Below the pieces are notes generated by a model, which ran no database searches, had not been told where the DNA came from, and saw only the letters and a list, made by a program, of their open reading frames with translations. A DNA stretch of 64,000 nt from Pseudomonas sp. K2I15 (GTDB lineage: Bacteria; Pseudomonadota; Gammaproteobacteria; Pseudomonadales; Pseudomonadaceae), in the NCBI RefSeq assembly GCF_002204795.1, contig NZ_NIXO01000009.1, positions 62,001 through 126,000 on the forward strand, given 5' to 3'. Positions 9,127-17,807 of the stretch are shown here, one piece after another. Both the position numbers and the translations under genes were made by a program. Positions within the stretch are counted from its first letter, which is position 1; each line of letters begins with the position of its first letter.

Positions 9127-9248
9127 CATGGACGTCGCGCAGGAAGCGCAAAGAAACAACACGGACACGTAGGATTCTGCCAGGAAGGCGGAGTGAAATG
9201 GATGTCAGGGAAACAGTCTGCAAAGCCCCGCTTCGGCGGGGTTTTCTT
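9127..9248 (+). ncRNA. rsmY: RsmY-type small regulatory RNA (sequesters RsmA/CsrA)
   Basis: Non-coding RNA of the RsmX/RsmY group, which binds many RsmA/RsmE dimers and so relieves translational repression of secretion, exoproduct and biofilm genes under GacS/GacA control. The inferred transcript is about 120 nt, near the usual RsmY length. It contains eight GGA motifs within 85 bases (at 9130, 9142, 9163, 9172, 9183, 9190, 9200, 9209). Two are displayed in hairpin loops: GCGC-AGGAA-GCGC (9137-9149) and GCC-AGGAA-GGC (9179-9189). It ends in a GC hairpin with a T-rich tail and is preceded by an exact GacA box. RsmY is preferred over RsmX from memory of the RsmY sequence; the start site is inferred to within a few bases. 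Confidence 0.9.
9226..9248 (+). terminator. Intrinsic terminator of the rsmY-like RNA
   Basis: Stem CCCCGC / GCGGGG with TTCG loop followed by TTTTCTTTT. It lies between the small RNA and the convergent LysR gene (stop at 9264) and could serve both strands, though the minus-strand tail is poor in T. Confidence 0.9.
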
Positions 9249-9263
9249 TTGCCTGCGAAAAAG

Positions 9264-10154
9264 TCAGACAGGCGCGTTCATCACGTCTTCCAGCAGCGTG
9301 CGCAACAATTCCAGCGTCGCCTGCTGACGCTGCACATCCCGGCACACCAACCCTACCTTCAATGGCACCCGTGGTTCGCTCAGCGGCTTCCACAGCAACG
9401 CCTTGCTGTTGTGTTCGTCCTGAGAGCGTCCGGGCAGCACCGTGGCCAGTTTGGTGTGGGGCAGGCTGTCGAGAATCCCCACCATCGTATTCAACTCTGC
9501 CTGCACTTGCGGGCGTCGGCCCAGGTTGGTCAGTTGACCCTGCCAGATCTGGCGTACCTGAAACTCTTCCCCCAGCAGCAACATCGGCAACTCGGCGGCC
9601 TGCTTCAAGGAGACTTTCTTGAATTCCCGCAATGGGTGGTCGGATGGGATTACCACCTTCAGTTCATCTTCATACAGCAGCACACCGTGCAGCCCCGGCT
9701 GGCGCGGCGGCAGGTAGCTGATGCCGATGTCGAGCGAGCCGTTGAGCAGCCGGCGTTCGATTTCCATACCGGTCAATTCATAGATCTGTACCACCAGGTG
9801 CGGCTGGGCCTTGCGTACCCGTTCCAGCATCTGCGGCACCAGGCTGGTGTGCACGGTTTGCAGCACCCCGATGGCCAAGGTGCGCAACGCCTGGCCCTTG
9901 AAGTTGCGCAGCGCTTCCACCGCCTGCTGCATGCCATCAAGCAACGGCAGGGCGTGGTTGTACAAGGTGTGGGCGGCGAGGGTCGGCAGCAGGCGCTTGC
10001 TGCTGCGTTCGAACAGGCTCACATCGAGGTTCTGTTCGAGTTGGCGAATCTGTTGCGACAAGGCCGGCTGGGAGATCGACAGGCGCTCTGCAGCCCGCCC
10101 CACGTGGCCTTCTTCATACACCGCGACGAAATAACGCAGTTGCTTGAAATCCAT
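9264..10154 (-). CDS. LysR-family transcriptional regulator
   Basis: A 296-residue LysR-type regulator. The N-terminal winged helix-turn-helix is clear (MDFKQLRYFVAVYEEGHVGR, then LSISQPALSQQIRQLE), followed by an effector-binding domain with the usual two lobes. It is transcribed divergently from the class III aminotransferase across a 209-bp region holding a dyad, the classical arrangement for a LysR gene and its target. Its inducer is unknown. It sits at the edge of the PQQ cluster; a regulator and an aminotransferase were, as I recall, named pqqH and pqqI in the P. fluorescens B16 PQQ locus, but I cannot confirm that these are the same genes. Confidence 0.93.
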   Translation of the reverse strand: MDFKQLRYFVAVYEEGHVGRAAERLSISQPALSQQIRQLEQNLDVSLFERSSKRLLPTLAAHTLYNHALPLLDGMQQAVEALRNFKGQALRTLAIGVLQTVHTSLVPQMLERVRKAQPHLVVQIYELTGMEIERRLLNGSLDIGISYLPPRQPGLHGVLLYEDELKVVIPSDHPLREFKKVSLKQAAELPMLLLGEEFQVRQIWQGQLTNLGRRPQVQAELNTMVGILDSLPHTKLATVLPGRSQDEHNSKALLWKPLSEPRVPLKVGLVCRDVQRQQATLELLRTLLEDVMNAPV

Positions 10155-10303
10155 AAGTAATGCTTATCGAAAATGCTGGAAAATCGAAATGGCCGAGTGC
10201 CCCCGAGACGCCTAGTCTAGCGCCTATTCACAGGGCTTACAGGGCCGGAAAGTGCGATGAATAGTGTTTATGTTGACGGTGTTTGCATAGGCAAGGCAAA
10301 AAA

Positions 10304-10354
10304 CCTCTGCCATGGGTTGATCGGTAGTACCGACCAAGGTGCGATTGCCAGAGG
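10304..10354 (+). promoter_or_regulatory. Dyad / potential leader hairpin before the aminotransferase
   Basis: An inner imperfect dyad, TTGATCGGT-AGT-ACCGACCAA (10317-10337, one mismatch pair), is nested in an outer pair CCTCTG (10304-10309) / CAGAGG (10349-10354). It ends ten bases before the aminotransferase ATG. It could be a LysR operator or a structured 5' leader that hides the ribosome binding site; the sequence alone does not decide. Confidence 0.5.
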
Positions 10355-10363
10355 GGTTCATCC

Positions 10364-11644
10364 ATGAACCTGTTCAACCTGCGTCGCCCGGTCCCCAGTC
10401 TGGATGATCTGATCCTCGACGCGAAAACCCCGACACTGCGAGACGATCTTTCCAGCGACTGCCTGATGCCCAGTGTTGCTCGCCCGCCGCAGGTGTTTGT
10501 GCGCGGCCAGGGTTCCTGGCTGTGGGACAGCGAAGACCGCGCCTATCTCGACTTCAATCAAGGCGGCGGCGCCAACAGCCTGGGCCACAGCCCGCAGGTA
10601 TTGACCAAGGCATTGGCCGATCAGGCCCAGTCGTTGATCAACCCCGGCAACGGCCTGCACAACCGCGTTCAACTGAACCTCGCCGATCGCCTTTGCCATC
10701 GCACCGGCAGCGACCAGGCTTACCTGCTCAACAGCGGTGCCGAAGCCTGCGAAGCGGCGATCAAGCTGGCGCGTAAATGGGGCCAACTGCACCGTGGTGG
10801 CGCCTATCGCATCATCACCGCCAGCAACGGTTGCCATGGCCGCAGCTTTGCCGCGATGTCGGCCTCGGCCGCCGCCAGTGAAAACCGTTTCGAGCCGCAA
10901 TTGCCGGGTTTCAGTCATGTGCCGTTTAACGATCTGCCTGCATTGCATGCCGCAGTCGACGCGCAAACCGTGGCGATCATGCTGGAGCCGATCCAGAACG
11001 ACGCCGGCGTCATCCCCGCGACCGAGCACTACCTCAAAGGCGTCGAACGCCTGTGCCGCGAGCTGGGAATCCTGTTGATCCTCGACGAAGTGCAAACCGG
11101 AACTGGCCGCTGTGGCACCTTGCTCGCCGAACAGCACTATGGCGTACGCGCCGACATCATCACCCTGGGCAAGGGTTTGGGTGGCGGTGTGCCGCTGGCG
11201 GCGTTGCTCGCGCGGGGCAAGGCGTGTTGTTTCGAACTGGGTGAGTTGGAAGGCACCCACCATGGCAATGCGTTGATGGCATCTGCTGGCGTGGCGGTGC
11301 TCGACACGGTGCTGAATCACGGATTTCTTGAGCACGTACGCGAGGTCGGCGCTTACCTTGGCGAAGGGTTGGCACGCCTGGCTCATCGTTATGGGCAGGG
11401 CGAACTGCGTGGCCAGGGCCTGCTGTGGGGACTGACCTTGTCGGAAGATTCGGCAGATGCGGTGGTAAAGGCAGCGCTGAGTGAAGGGCTGATCCTAAGC
11501 GCGCCGCAAGCCGATTGCCTGCGCTTCACCCCGGCGCTCACGTTAAGCAAAAGCAACGTCGACGAAATGCTCCTGCGCCTGGCGCGCGCCTTTTCCCGGG
11601 TGCGCACCGCACAGCTGCAATGCCGCAAGGGCATTGCCGTTTAA
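10364..11644 (+). CDS. Class III (acetylornithine/GABA-type) PLP aminotransferase
   Basis: A 426-residue PLP-dependent transaminase of the omega-amino-acid class, which moves an amino group from a terminal amine to a 2-oxo acid. Visible motifs are the cofactor phosphate-binding NSGAEACEAAIKLAR, LDEVQTGTGRCG with the PLP-contacting aspartate, and the Schiff-base lysine in TLGKGLGGGVPLAALLAR. The substrate cannot be fixed by eye: acetylornithine, diaminobutyrate and GABA-type enzymes share these motifs. It is divergent from a LysR regulator and ends in its own terminator, so it is probably transcribed alone. A link to PQQ synthesis is suggested only by position. Confidence 0.9.
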   Translation: MNLFNLRRPVPSLDDLILDAKTPTLRDDLSSDCLMPSVARPPQVFVRGQGSWLWDSEDRAYLDFNQGGGANSLGHSPQVLTKALADQAQSLINPGNGLHNRVQLNLADRLCHRTGSDQAYLLNSGAEACEAAIKLARKWGQLHRGGAYRIITASNGCHGRSFAAMSASAAASENRFEPQLPGFSHVPFNDLPALHAAVDAQTVAIMLEPIQNDAGVIPATEHYLKGVERLCRELGILLILDEVQTGTGRCGTLLAEQHYGVRADIITLGKGLGGGVPLAALLARGKACCFELGELEGTHHGNALMASAGVAVLDTVLNHGFLEHVREVGAYLGEGLARLAHRYGQGELRGQGLLWGLTLSEDSADAVVKAALSEGLILSAPQADCLRFTPALTLSKSNVDEMLLRLARAFSRVRTAQLQCRKGIAV

Positions 11645-11680
11645 CCCCAAATTCCTGAACCGTCTCGCGGTATACGCGGC

Positions 11681-11718
11681 GCCTCCAGCCTGATTCTTTT
11701 GGCTGGGGGCGTTTTTTT
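11681..11718 (+). terminator. Intrinsic terminator after the aminotransferase
   Basis: Ten-bp stem GCCTCCAGCC / GGCTGGGGGC (one G-U pair), ten-base loop, then GTTTTTTT. Confidence 0.9.
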
Positions 11719-11828
11719 GTCTGCGAATTAGACGATGGCTGAGTGCCAGAACCCACTGAACCCTTACGAACGGCCAAGGTCGATTAGCTTGTACGGCTCA
11801 CACGAGCCGATTTTCAGGAGCTGAACCC

Positions 11829-11987
11829 ATGGATATCATTCGCATCATCATCGCCATTCTGCTGCCGCCACTGGGTGTGTTCCTGCAAGTGGGTTTCGCC
11901 GGCGCGTTCTGGCTGAATATTCTGCTGACCTTGTGCGGTTACATCCCGGGCATCGTGCACGCGGTATATATCATCGCCAAACGTTAA
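11829..11987 (+). CDS. Pmp3/YqaE-family small membrane protein
   Basis: A 52-residue very hydrophobic protein starting MDIIRIIIAILLPPLGVFLQ. It has two membrane segments joined by a short turn, and the LPPLGVFLQVG and LCGYIPGIVHAVYII signatures of the Pmp3 (UPF0057) family, whose members affect membrane potential and salt tolerance in other organisms. A good ribosome binding site (AGGAG, eight bases before ATG) supports translation. Its stop lies only seven bases from the convergent pqqE stop. No regulatory site was recognised before it. Confidence 0.9.
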   Translation: MDIIRIIIAILLPPLGVFLQVGFAGAFWLNILLTLCGYIPGIVHAVYIIAKR

Positions 11988-11993
11988 TAGGCC

Positions 11994-13154
11994 TCAGCCT
12001 TTCGCGATCAGCCGTGAGTTGCGCTCATTGCGAAAGGCCAGTTGCTCGATGGTCTGGGTCGCATGCTCCGCTTCCTCGCGGGCTTGGAGAATCATCCCGT
12101 GATGCTCCGACTTGCTGCACACCGGGTCGGCATTACTCGCATCCCCGGTCAGCATGAATGCCTGGCAGCGGCAGCCGCCGAAGTCCTTTTCCTTTTCATC
12201 GCATGAACGGCATGGCTCGGGCATCCAGTCATAGCCGCGAAAGCGGTTGAAGCCGAACGAGTCGTACCAGATGTGCTGCATGCTGTGGTCGCGCACATTG
12301 GGAAATTGCACCGGCATCTGTCGGGCACCGTGGCACGGTAGCGCAGTACCGTCCGGTGTCACTGTCAGGAAGATGCTGCCCCAGCCATTCATGCAGGCTT
12401 TCGGGCGTTCCTCGTAGTAATCCGGCGTGACAAAGATCAGCTTGCATGGGTGGCCTTCGGCTTCCAGCTTGGCGCGGTATTCGTTGGTGATGCGTTCGGC
12501 GCGCACCAGCTGTTCCTGGGTGGGCAACAGGCCGACACGATTAAGCTGGGCCCAGCCGTAGAACTGGCAGGTGGCAAGCTCCACAAAGTCCGCTTCCAGG
12601 GCAATGCACAGCTCGATGATGCGGTCGATCTTGTCGATATTGTGCCGATGGGTGACGAAGTTCAGCACCATCGGGTAGCCGTGGGCTTTCACCGCCCGAG
12701 CCATTTCCAGTTTCTGTGCGAAGGCTTTTTTTGAGCCGGCCAGCAGGTTGTTCACCTGCTCGTCGCTGGCCTGGAAGCTGATCTGGATATGGTCCAGGCC
12801 AGCCTTCTTGAAGTCGCTGATCTTTTGCTCGGTGAGGCCGATGCCTGAAGTGATCAGGTTGGTGTAGAAGCCCAACTTGCGCGCCTCGGCGATCAGCTCG
12901 GCGAGGTCCTGGCGTACCAGCGGTTCACCGCCGGAAAACCCCAGTTGTGCGGCGCCCATTTCCCGGGCCTCGCGAAACACCTTAATCCACTGCTCGGTGC
13001 TCAGCTCCTTGCCCTGCTGCGCAAAGTCCAGCGGGTTGGAGCAATACGGGCATTGCAGCGGGCAGCGGTAGGTCAGCTCGGCCAGCAACCACAGTGGCAG
13101 GCCGATCTCTGGTTTTGGGGGTAGATCAGGCAAGTTCGATCCAGTGCTGAGCAC
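11994..13154 (-). CDS. pqqE: PqqA peptide cyclase PqqE (radical SAM)
   Basis: PqqE uses a radical SAM reaction to join the Glu and Tyr side chains of PqqA, the first step of pyrroloquinoline quinone synthesis, with PqqD as peptide chaperone. The [4Fe-4S] cluster motif CPLQCPYC supplies Cys31, Cys35 and Cys38, and the C-terminal SPASM region is rich in cysteine ([24 protein letters not shown]). I chose the GTG at 13154 because GGAGG stands six bases upstream. This gives 386 residues and a 29-base overlap with pqqD. A TTG at 13133 is an alternative; the longer open frame to 13229 has no support. Confidence 0.95.
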   Translation of the reverse strand: MLSTGSNLPDLPPKPEIGLPLWLLAELTYRCPLQCPYCSNPLDFAQQGKELSTEQWIKVFREAREMGAAQLGFSGGEPLVRQDLAELIAEARKLGFYTNLITSGIGLTEQKISDFKKAGLDHIQISFQASDEQVNNLLAGSKKAFAQKLEMARAVKAHGYPMVLNFVTHRHNIDKIDRIIELCIALEADFVELATCQFYGWAQLNRVGLLPTQEQLVRAERITNEYRAKLEAEGHPCKLIFVTPDYYEERPKACMNGWGSIFLTVTPDGTALPCHGARQMPVQFPNVRDHSMQHIWYDSFGFNRFRGYDWMPEPCRSCDEKEKDFGGCRCQAFMLTGDASNADPVCSKSEHHGMILQAREEAEHATQTIEQLAFRNERNSRLIAKG

Positions 13155-13401
13155 GGGCAACCTCCATGAATTGCTCGATGTCTTCACCGAGCTCGGGCAC
13201 GCCCGGGAATTGCTTGTCCAGCTCGGCAATTATCGCGTTTACATCGCGCTCGCCATCGATCAAACCACCGATCAACGCGGCGCTGTCGTTAAGCTTGATC
13301 ATGCCTTCCGGGTACAGCAGCACATGGCCTTTTTGCGCCGGTTCGTACTGGAAGCGATAGCCCTGGCGCCAAGTCGGTTTTTTGCTGCGATCAAAGCTCA
13401 T
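13126..13401 (-). CDS. pqqD: PqqA-binding chaperone PqqD
   Basis: A 91-residue RiPP recognition element that binds the PqqA precursor and presents it to PqqE. The sequence has the typical PqqD features: [38 protein letters not shown] and a C-terminal helix. Its start overlaps the pqqC stop by four bases (ATGA) and its end overlaps pqqE, so pqqC, pqqD and pqqE are translationally coupled. It is a separate polypeptide here, whereas some methylotrophs fuse it to PqqC. Confidence 0.96.
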   Translation of the reverse strand: MSFDRSKKPTWRQGYRFQYEPAQKGHVLLYPEGMIKLNDSAALIGGLIDGERDVNAIIAELDKQFPGVPELGEDIEQFMEVARAQHWIELA

Positions 13402-14150
13402 AGGGTGATCCCCTTATGCCATACACGCTGATCAGTCACGCTGTGATACGGCGGGCGCTTCAGTTCGTAAGCCATGCTCATGGCATCGAGCATGCTCCAA
13501 AGAATGTCCAGTTTGAACTGGAGAATTTCCAGCATGCGCTCCTGGCCTTCGCGGGTAGTGTAGTGCTGCAACGTAATCGCCAAACCGTGCTCCACATCCC
13601 GGCGAGCCTGGCCCAGGCGCGTGCGGAAATACTCATAGCCGGCCGGGTCTATCCACGGGTAATGCTGGGGCCAGCTGTCGAGGCGCGACTGGTGGATCTG
13701 TGGCGCGAACAGTTCGGTCAGTGAGCTGCTGGCGGCTTCCTGCCAACTGGCGCGGCGGGCGAAGTTGACGTAGGCGTCTACCGCAAATCGTACGCCGGGC
13801 AGTACCAATTCCTGGGAGCGCAGTTGATCCGGGTCCAGGCCAACTGCCTGGCCCAGGCGCAACCAGGCTTCGATACCGCCGTCTTCACCGGGTGCGCCGT
13901 CATGGTCGAGCAGGCGCTGGATCCACTCGCGGCGGATTTCCCGGTCCGGGCAGTTGGCCAGGATCGCGGCGTCCTTGAGGGGAATGTTCACCTGATAATA
14001 AAAGCGGTTGGCGACCCAGCCCTGGATTTGCTCGCGGGTCGCGCGCCCTTCATACATCGCCACGTGATACGGGTGATGGATATGGTAGAAGGCGCCCTTG
14101 GCCCGCAGGGCCTGTTCGAACTCGGCGGTGGTCAGCGGTGTGTCAGTCAT
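13398..14150 (-). CDS. pqqC: Pyrroloquinoline-quinone synthase PqqC
   Basis: PqqC catalyses the final cofactor-free oxidation and ring closure that yields PQQ. The 250-residue product matches the all-helical family length and shows conserved PqqC stretches such as [47 protein letters not shown] and the C-terminal [19 protein letters not shown]. It follows pqqB after 11 bases and overlaps pqqD. pqqC is often used as a marker gene for phosphate-solubilising pseudomonads. Confidence 0.98.
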   Translation of the reverse strand: MTDTPLTTAEFEQALRAKGAFYHIHHPYHVAMYEGRATREQIQGWVANRFYYQVNIPLKDAAILANCPDREIRREWIQRLLDHDGAPGEDGGIEAWLRLGQAVGLDPDQLRSQELVLPGVRFAVDAYVNFARRASWQEAASSSLTELFAPQIHQSRLDSWPQHYPWIDPAGYEYFRTRLGQARRDVEHGLAITLQHYTTREGQERMLEILQFKLDILWSMLDAMSMAYELKRPPYHSVTDQRVWHKGITL

Positions 14151-14161
14151 TTGGCTCGCTC

Positions 14162-15073
14162 CTACAATTCTATGCTCATGCCGTCGTACGCCACTTCCAC
14201 ATTGCGTCGCACCAGCTCGGCTCGCTCGGGCGAGTCCTCATCCAGGATCGGGTTGGTGTTGTTGATGTGGATAAGCACCTTGCGTTGCTCGGGCAACTGC
14301 TCCAGCACTTCCAGCATGCCGCCGGGGCCGTTTTGTGCCAGGTGGCCCATCTCGCGGCCAGTACGGGTGCCAACGCCACGGCGCTGCATTTCGTCGTCAT
14401 CCCACATCGTGCCGTCCACCAGCAGGCAATCGCTGCCGGCCATGATTTCCAGTAACGGCCCGTCGACCTTGCCCAGCCCCGGCGCATAGAACAGCTTGCC
14501 GCCGGTGCGCAGGTCTTCGACGATCAGGCCGATGTTGTCGCCTGGGTGTGGGTCGAATCGGTGAGGCGAGTAGGGCGGCGCCGCGCTGCGCAGAGGCAAC
14601 GGCGTAAAACGCAGGTTTGGGCAGGCGGGAATCGTGAAGCTGGCGTCCAGCTCGATGCGGTTCCAGGTGAGGCCGCCATTCCAGTGGGTCAGCATGGTGA
14701 ACAGCGGGAAGCCGGTGCTCAGGTCTTCATGGACCATGTCGGTGCACCACACCTGGTGCGGGCAGCCTTCGCGCAGGCTGAGCAGGCCGGTGGTGTGGTC
14801 GATCTGGCTGTCCATCAGGATGATCGCGCTGATGCCGGTGTCCCGCAGGGCGCGGCCGGGTTGCATCGGGGCGAACCCTTGAAGCTGGGCGCGGATGTCT
14901 GGCGAAGCGTTGCACAGGACCCAGTTCACGCCGTCATCGGAAATCGCGATGGACGATTGGGTACGCGCCTCCGCCCGCAGGCTGCCGTCGCGAAAACCTG
15001 CGCAGTTCGCGCAGTTGCAGTTCCATTGCGGGAAACCACCGCCGGCTGCGGAACCTAGAATCTGGACAAACAT
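14162..15073 (-). CDS. pqqB: PQQ biosynthesis hydroxylase PqqB
   Basis: A 303-residue metallo-beta-lactamase-fold protein that acts as an iron-dependent tyrosine hydroxylase on the PqqE/PqqF-processed dipeptide. Conserved stretches are [19 protein letters not shown] at the N terminus and [16 protein letters not shown] near the C terminus. The ATG at 15073 is preferred to an upstream in-frame ATG at 15091 because the family starts [13 protein letters not shown]. An intrinsic terminator-like hairpin lies between pqqA and this gene, so pqqB and the genes behind it are probably made at lower levels than pqqA. Confidence 0.97.
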   Translation of the reverse strand: MFVQILGSAAGGGFPQWNCNCANCAGFRDGSLRAEARTQSSIAISDDGVNWVLCNASPDIRAQLQGFAPMQPGRALRDTGISAIILMDSQIDHTTGLLSLREGCPHQVWCTDMVHEDLSTGFPLFTMLTHWNGGLTWNRIELDASFTIPACPNLRFTPLPLRSAAPPYSPHRFDPHPGDNIGLIVEDLRTGGKLFYAPGLGKVDGPLLEIMAGSDCLLVDGTMWDDDEMQRRGVGTRTGREMGHLAQNGPGGMLEVLEQLPEQRKVLIHINNTNPILDEDSPERAELVRRNVEVAYDGMSIEL

Positions 15074-15091
15074 GGCCGCTCCATTACACAT

Positions 15092-15130
15092 AACTCAAAA
15101 ATAAAAACGCCCCGGGCGAGCCGAGGCGTT
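15092..15130 (-). terminator. Intrinsic terminator / attenuator between pqqA and pqqB
   Basis: Read on the minus strand: AACGCC paired with GGCGTT, one internal mismatch, then CGG/CCG, followed by a TTTATTTTT run. It starts 20 bases after the pqqA stop and should cut most transcripts after pqqA, which fits the need for more PqqA substrate than enzyme. Confidence 0.85.
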
Positions 15131-15150
15131 GCATTGCAATACAAAGCCAA

Positions 15151-15225
15151 TCAGCGGCTGGCAAAGTACATGGTGACTTCAAAGCCGATGCGCAGATCAG
15201 TGTAAGCAGGTTTGGACCAGGTCAT
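15151..15225 (-). CDS. pqqA: PQQ precursor peptide PqqA
   Basis: A 24-residue ribosomal peptide, the substrate from which PQQ is built. It begins [17 protein letters not shown] and ends YFASR. The two residues that become PQQ are Glu16 and Tyr20 in EVTMY, with correct spacing. AGGAG lies seven bases before the ATG. Upstream (15226-15384), the minus strand carries a CACCTC/GAGGTG inverted repeat and an AT-rich stretch that may include its promoter; no element there is certain. Confidence 0.98.
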   Translation of the reverse strand: MTWSKPAYTDLRIGFEVTMYFASR

Positions 15226-15384
15226 GTTCTTACTCCTACGAAGGGATGGGACGTTTACTACCAAGTAATACATATAGTCCACCTCCAAGCGGAGATGTTC
15301 AGAGGTGTGCGTATGAATGTTACTTACTTCTGTTAAAGATAGCGCTGTCCTGGCGGAAAAAGCCTTTTACCGTAGCGGCAATGA

Positions 15385-17757
15385 TCAGCCAGATACTTGC
15401 CAGGGCGCTGCCAGACATTCGCCGTTGGCCACACAGCGCCAGCCGCCTGCAGCAGCATTGAGTTGCTGTGCGGCGTCCATTAAATCCTTGCGGGTGCGGG
15501 TCTGGATGAAATCTTGTAACTGCCGGATGTAGTCCGACGGGTGGCCTGCCAAGTGCGCGTGCCAGAGCAGTTCGGCGGCTTGGGAGGTGGGTAGTGCGTC
15601 GAGGGAAAATTGCTTGATCAGATCATCCGGCTGTTCGCTGATGTTGATCAGTGCAGGTAGCTGGTTCAGGAACGTGTGCAGGTGCTCGAGGATCTGGGCA
15701 AGGGAGGCCGTGGGGGACTGTACCCCGAACAAAAGGCCGGTTTGCCCGTTGATCTGGCGGATGCCGCTGAATACGGCGTAGCCCAGTTGCAGTTCGACTC
15801 GCAGGCGTTGGTAGAACGGGGCTTGCACCAGACTCGCGAGTAAACGCCAGCATGCCTCGTCGGCCAGGGATTGGGTGGGTGTCGGGCAGAACAGCAGCAA
15901 CGCGGCGTCGCTGGAATCGGTCCTCACTTCATGCCAAAGATGCTGGCCGCCGAACGATGGAAATTCGCTGATGGCTGTCGCCGGTTGGCCGGGGAGTTTC
16001 CCGGCAGCACTTTTAATTGCCTCTTCGCAGCTGGCGGGCAGCCCTACTGCAAGCCCTTGCCAGCGGGCCGTTGACCATCTGTCCTGGTGAGCTGTCGGGT
16101 TGGTGGGCGTGATGCCTGCGCAACACTCGGGCAATGCTTTGAGCAACTGCCGGATTGCCATCGGTGGTGCGGCACTGCGTGGTGCTCCAGCTTTTTCATC
16201 GAGTTGGGTCAGGCTGCGTGCCACTTCTGTCAATACCGCCGGCATAGGTTCGTGAAGCCCGACCATCTTCAGTTGCCAGTGATTGCCAATGGTCTCGAAG
16301 GACAGTTCGACGCCAGCCTGGCGGGCGTTCTCACGCAATTGTGGGAAAAGCTCTGCATGCAGCGGCGAATCCAGATGCCAGCGCAGGTAAATCGCACCCT
16401 CGTCTGTGTCGTCAGGCATAGCCTGGCTGAACGTCAGTGCCGACAGGTCTCGCCGTCCCCGGGAGCGATCCTGGGCGAACGTGCGCAAGCCGCGATGGGC
16501 GCTGGTCTGCCCACGAATAAGCCCCGGGCGTTCCTCCTTGGCCGCCGGACGCAGGAACGGATTGGTGGGTGGTAGTTGCCAGGCGTGCCCGGACGGCGGC
16601 AATTGCAGCGAGTCCAGCAGGGCCTTGAGGGATTTGGCGCTTTGCTCGGACAGGACTGGTTCGTGGTCCTGTCGGGCCAATGCCAGTGCGCCGCTGACCT
16701 GCTGTATGCGTGCAAGCAGCAGGGCGTACTCTTCCCGCAGCAGCGTCCAGTCACTGTGTGCGAAAAAGCTCAGCCAGTCGTGCAACAGTTCTTCGATCAG
16801 TGTCGTCTGCTGCGCACCGTGAGTGCCCAGGGTGAACTTGATATCCAACAGCGCCTGGCCGGCGAACTGATACAGCGCAGTCGCATTGATGGCGCTGACC
16901 AACTGCCGCGACTGCAATTCGGCAAGCAATCCGTCCGGCGCCGAAGCGTTCAGCCACAGGCACAGGAAATCCAGCGCCTCAGGGGATGCTTCGCTCATCA
17001 CGACCTGATGCCAGTGGTGCTCATCGGCGTGCTGATACGTGCGTTGATTACCGGCCAACAACGCGGGCGCAGGCTTCTGTGGCTGCATCGGTGCAGTCTT
17101 CAAAGCACCGCCAAACTGTTGCGCCAAAGTCTCCAGCTCCGCCAATGGCTGAGGGCCCGCAAGGCTCAACGTCATCTGCCCGGTGTGATAGAAACCTTCA
17201 TAAAAATCCTGCAACGCTTGCTGAAAATCCTCACGCTCTACTGGCAAGCTATCCCGGTTGCCCGCATGAAACGCCCGCAACGGATGACCTGCCGCAACAC
17301 CTTCCAGCATCGCCTGTTGCTGTTGCGCCGTGGCATCTTGCGACCAGGCGATAAACTCCGCCTGCAACACTTCACGCTCACGTAACTGGTCTTCCAAGGC
17401 CAAGCGCGGATGGGCGAGCATATCTCCCAGGCGTTCCAACGCTGCCTCAAATGCCGAAACAGGCACCTCAAAGAAAAAGTCGGTAGTGCGTTCGCGAGTG
17501 CTGGCATTGACCTGCCCACCCTGGCGCTGCACGTAGGCCATCAGCCCTTCGCTTGCAGGAAAACGCTCGGTGCCCAGGAACAACAAATGCTCAAGAAAGT
17601 GCGCCAGTCCCGGCCACGCCAAGGGCACATCGTGACTGCCCGCCGCTACGCGCAACGCCGCCGCACAGCGCTTTAAACGCGGCGCATGACGCAAGGAAAC
17701 CCGCAGGCCGTTGGCCAGGGTCAATTGAAGGTAATGAGGGTGGGCCGGCGCAGGCAT
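15385..17757 (-). CDS. pqqF: PQQ-associated M16 zinc peptidase PqqF
   Basis: A 790-residue M16 (insulinase-type) protease that, with a partner subunit in some species, trims crosslinked PqqA. The inverted zinc motif HxxEH is present as HFLEH within GLAHFLEHLLFLGTERFP (about residue 50). The second, inactive half is less conserved, as usual. ATG at 17757 is preceded by GGAAG at a suitable distance; a GTG two codons earlier is also possible. It lies upstream of pqqA in the same orientation with 159 bases between them, the pqqF-ABCDE order of fluorescens-group strains. No pqqG (PqqF partner) gene is seen in the window. Confidence 0.95.
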   Translation of the reverse strand: MPAPAHPHYLQLTLANGLRVSLRHAPRLKRCAAALRVAAGSHDVPLAWPGLAHFLEHLLFLGTERFPASEGLMAYVQRQGGQVNASTRERTTDFFFEVPVSAFEAALERLGDMLAHPRLALEDQLREREVLQAEFIAWSQDATAQQQQAMLEGVAAGHPLRAFHAGNRDSLPVEREDFQQALQDFYEGFYHTGQMTLSLAGPQPLAELETLAQQFGGALKTAPMQPQKPAPALLAGNQRTYQHADEHHWHQVVMSEASPEALDFLCLWLNASAPDGLLAELQSRQLVSAINATALYQFAGQALLDIKFTLGTHGAQQTTLIEELLHDWLSFFAHSDWTLLREEYALLLARIQQVSGALALARQDHEPVLSEQSAKSLKALLDSLQLPPSGHAWQLPPTNPFLRPAAKEERPGLIRGQTSAHRGLRTFAQDRSRGRRDLSALTFSQAMPDDTDEGAIYLRWHLDSPLHAELFPQLRENARQAGVELSFETIGNHWQLKMVGLHEPMPAVLTEVARSLTQLDEKAGAPRSAAPPMAIRQLLKALPECCAGITPTNPTAHQDRWSTARWQGLAVGLPASCEEAIKSAAGKLPGQPATAISEFPSFGGQHLWHEVRTDSSDAALLLFCPTPTQSLADEACWRLLASLVQAPFYQRLRVELQLGYAVFSGIRQINGQTGLLFGVQSPTASLAQILEHLHTFLNQLPALINISEQPDDLIKQFSLDALPTSQAAELLWHAHLAGHPSDYIRQLQDFIQTRTRKDLMDAAQQLNAAAGGWRCVANGECLAAPWQVSG

Positions 17758-17807
17758 GAGCACTTCCGAAACGTAGGAAGTGCCTATGCTAGCGCAAACC
17801 TGCCGGA

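Noticed and set aside
9069..10160. 363-codon plus-strand frame across the rsmY-like RNA and opposite the LysR gene
   Set aside because: The LysR protein on the other strand has clear motifs, and the upstream part is the non-coding RNA with its terminator inside this frame.
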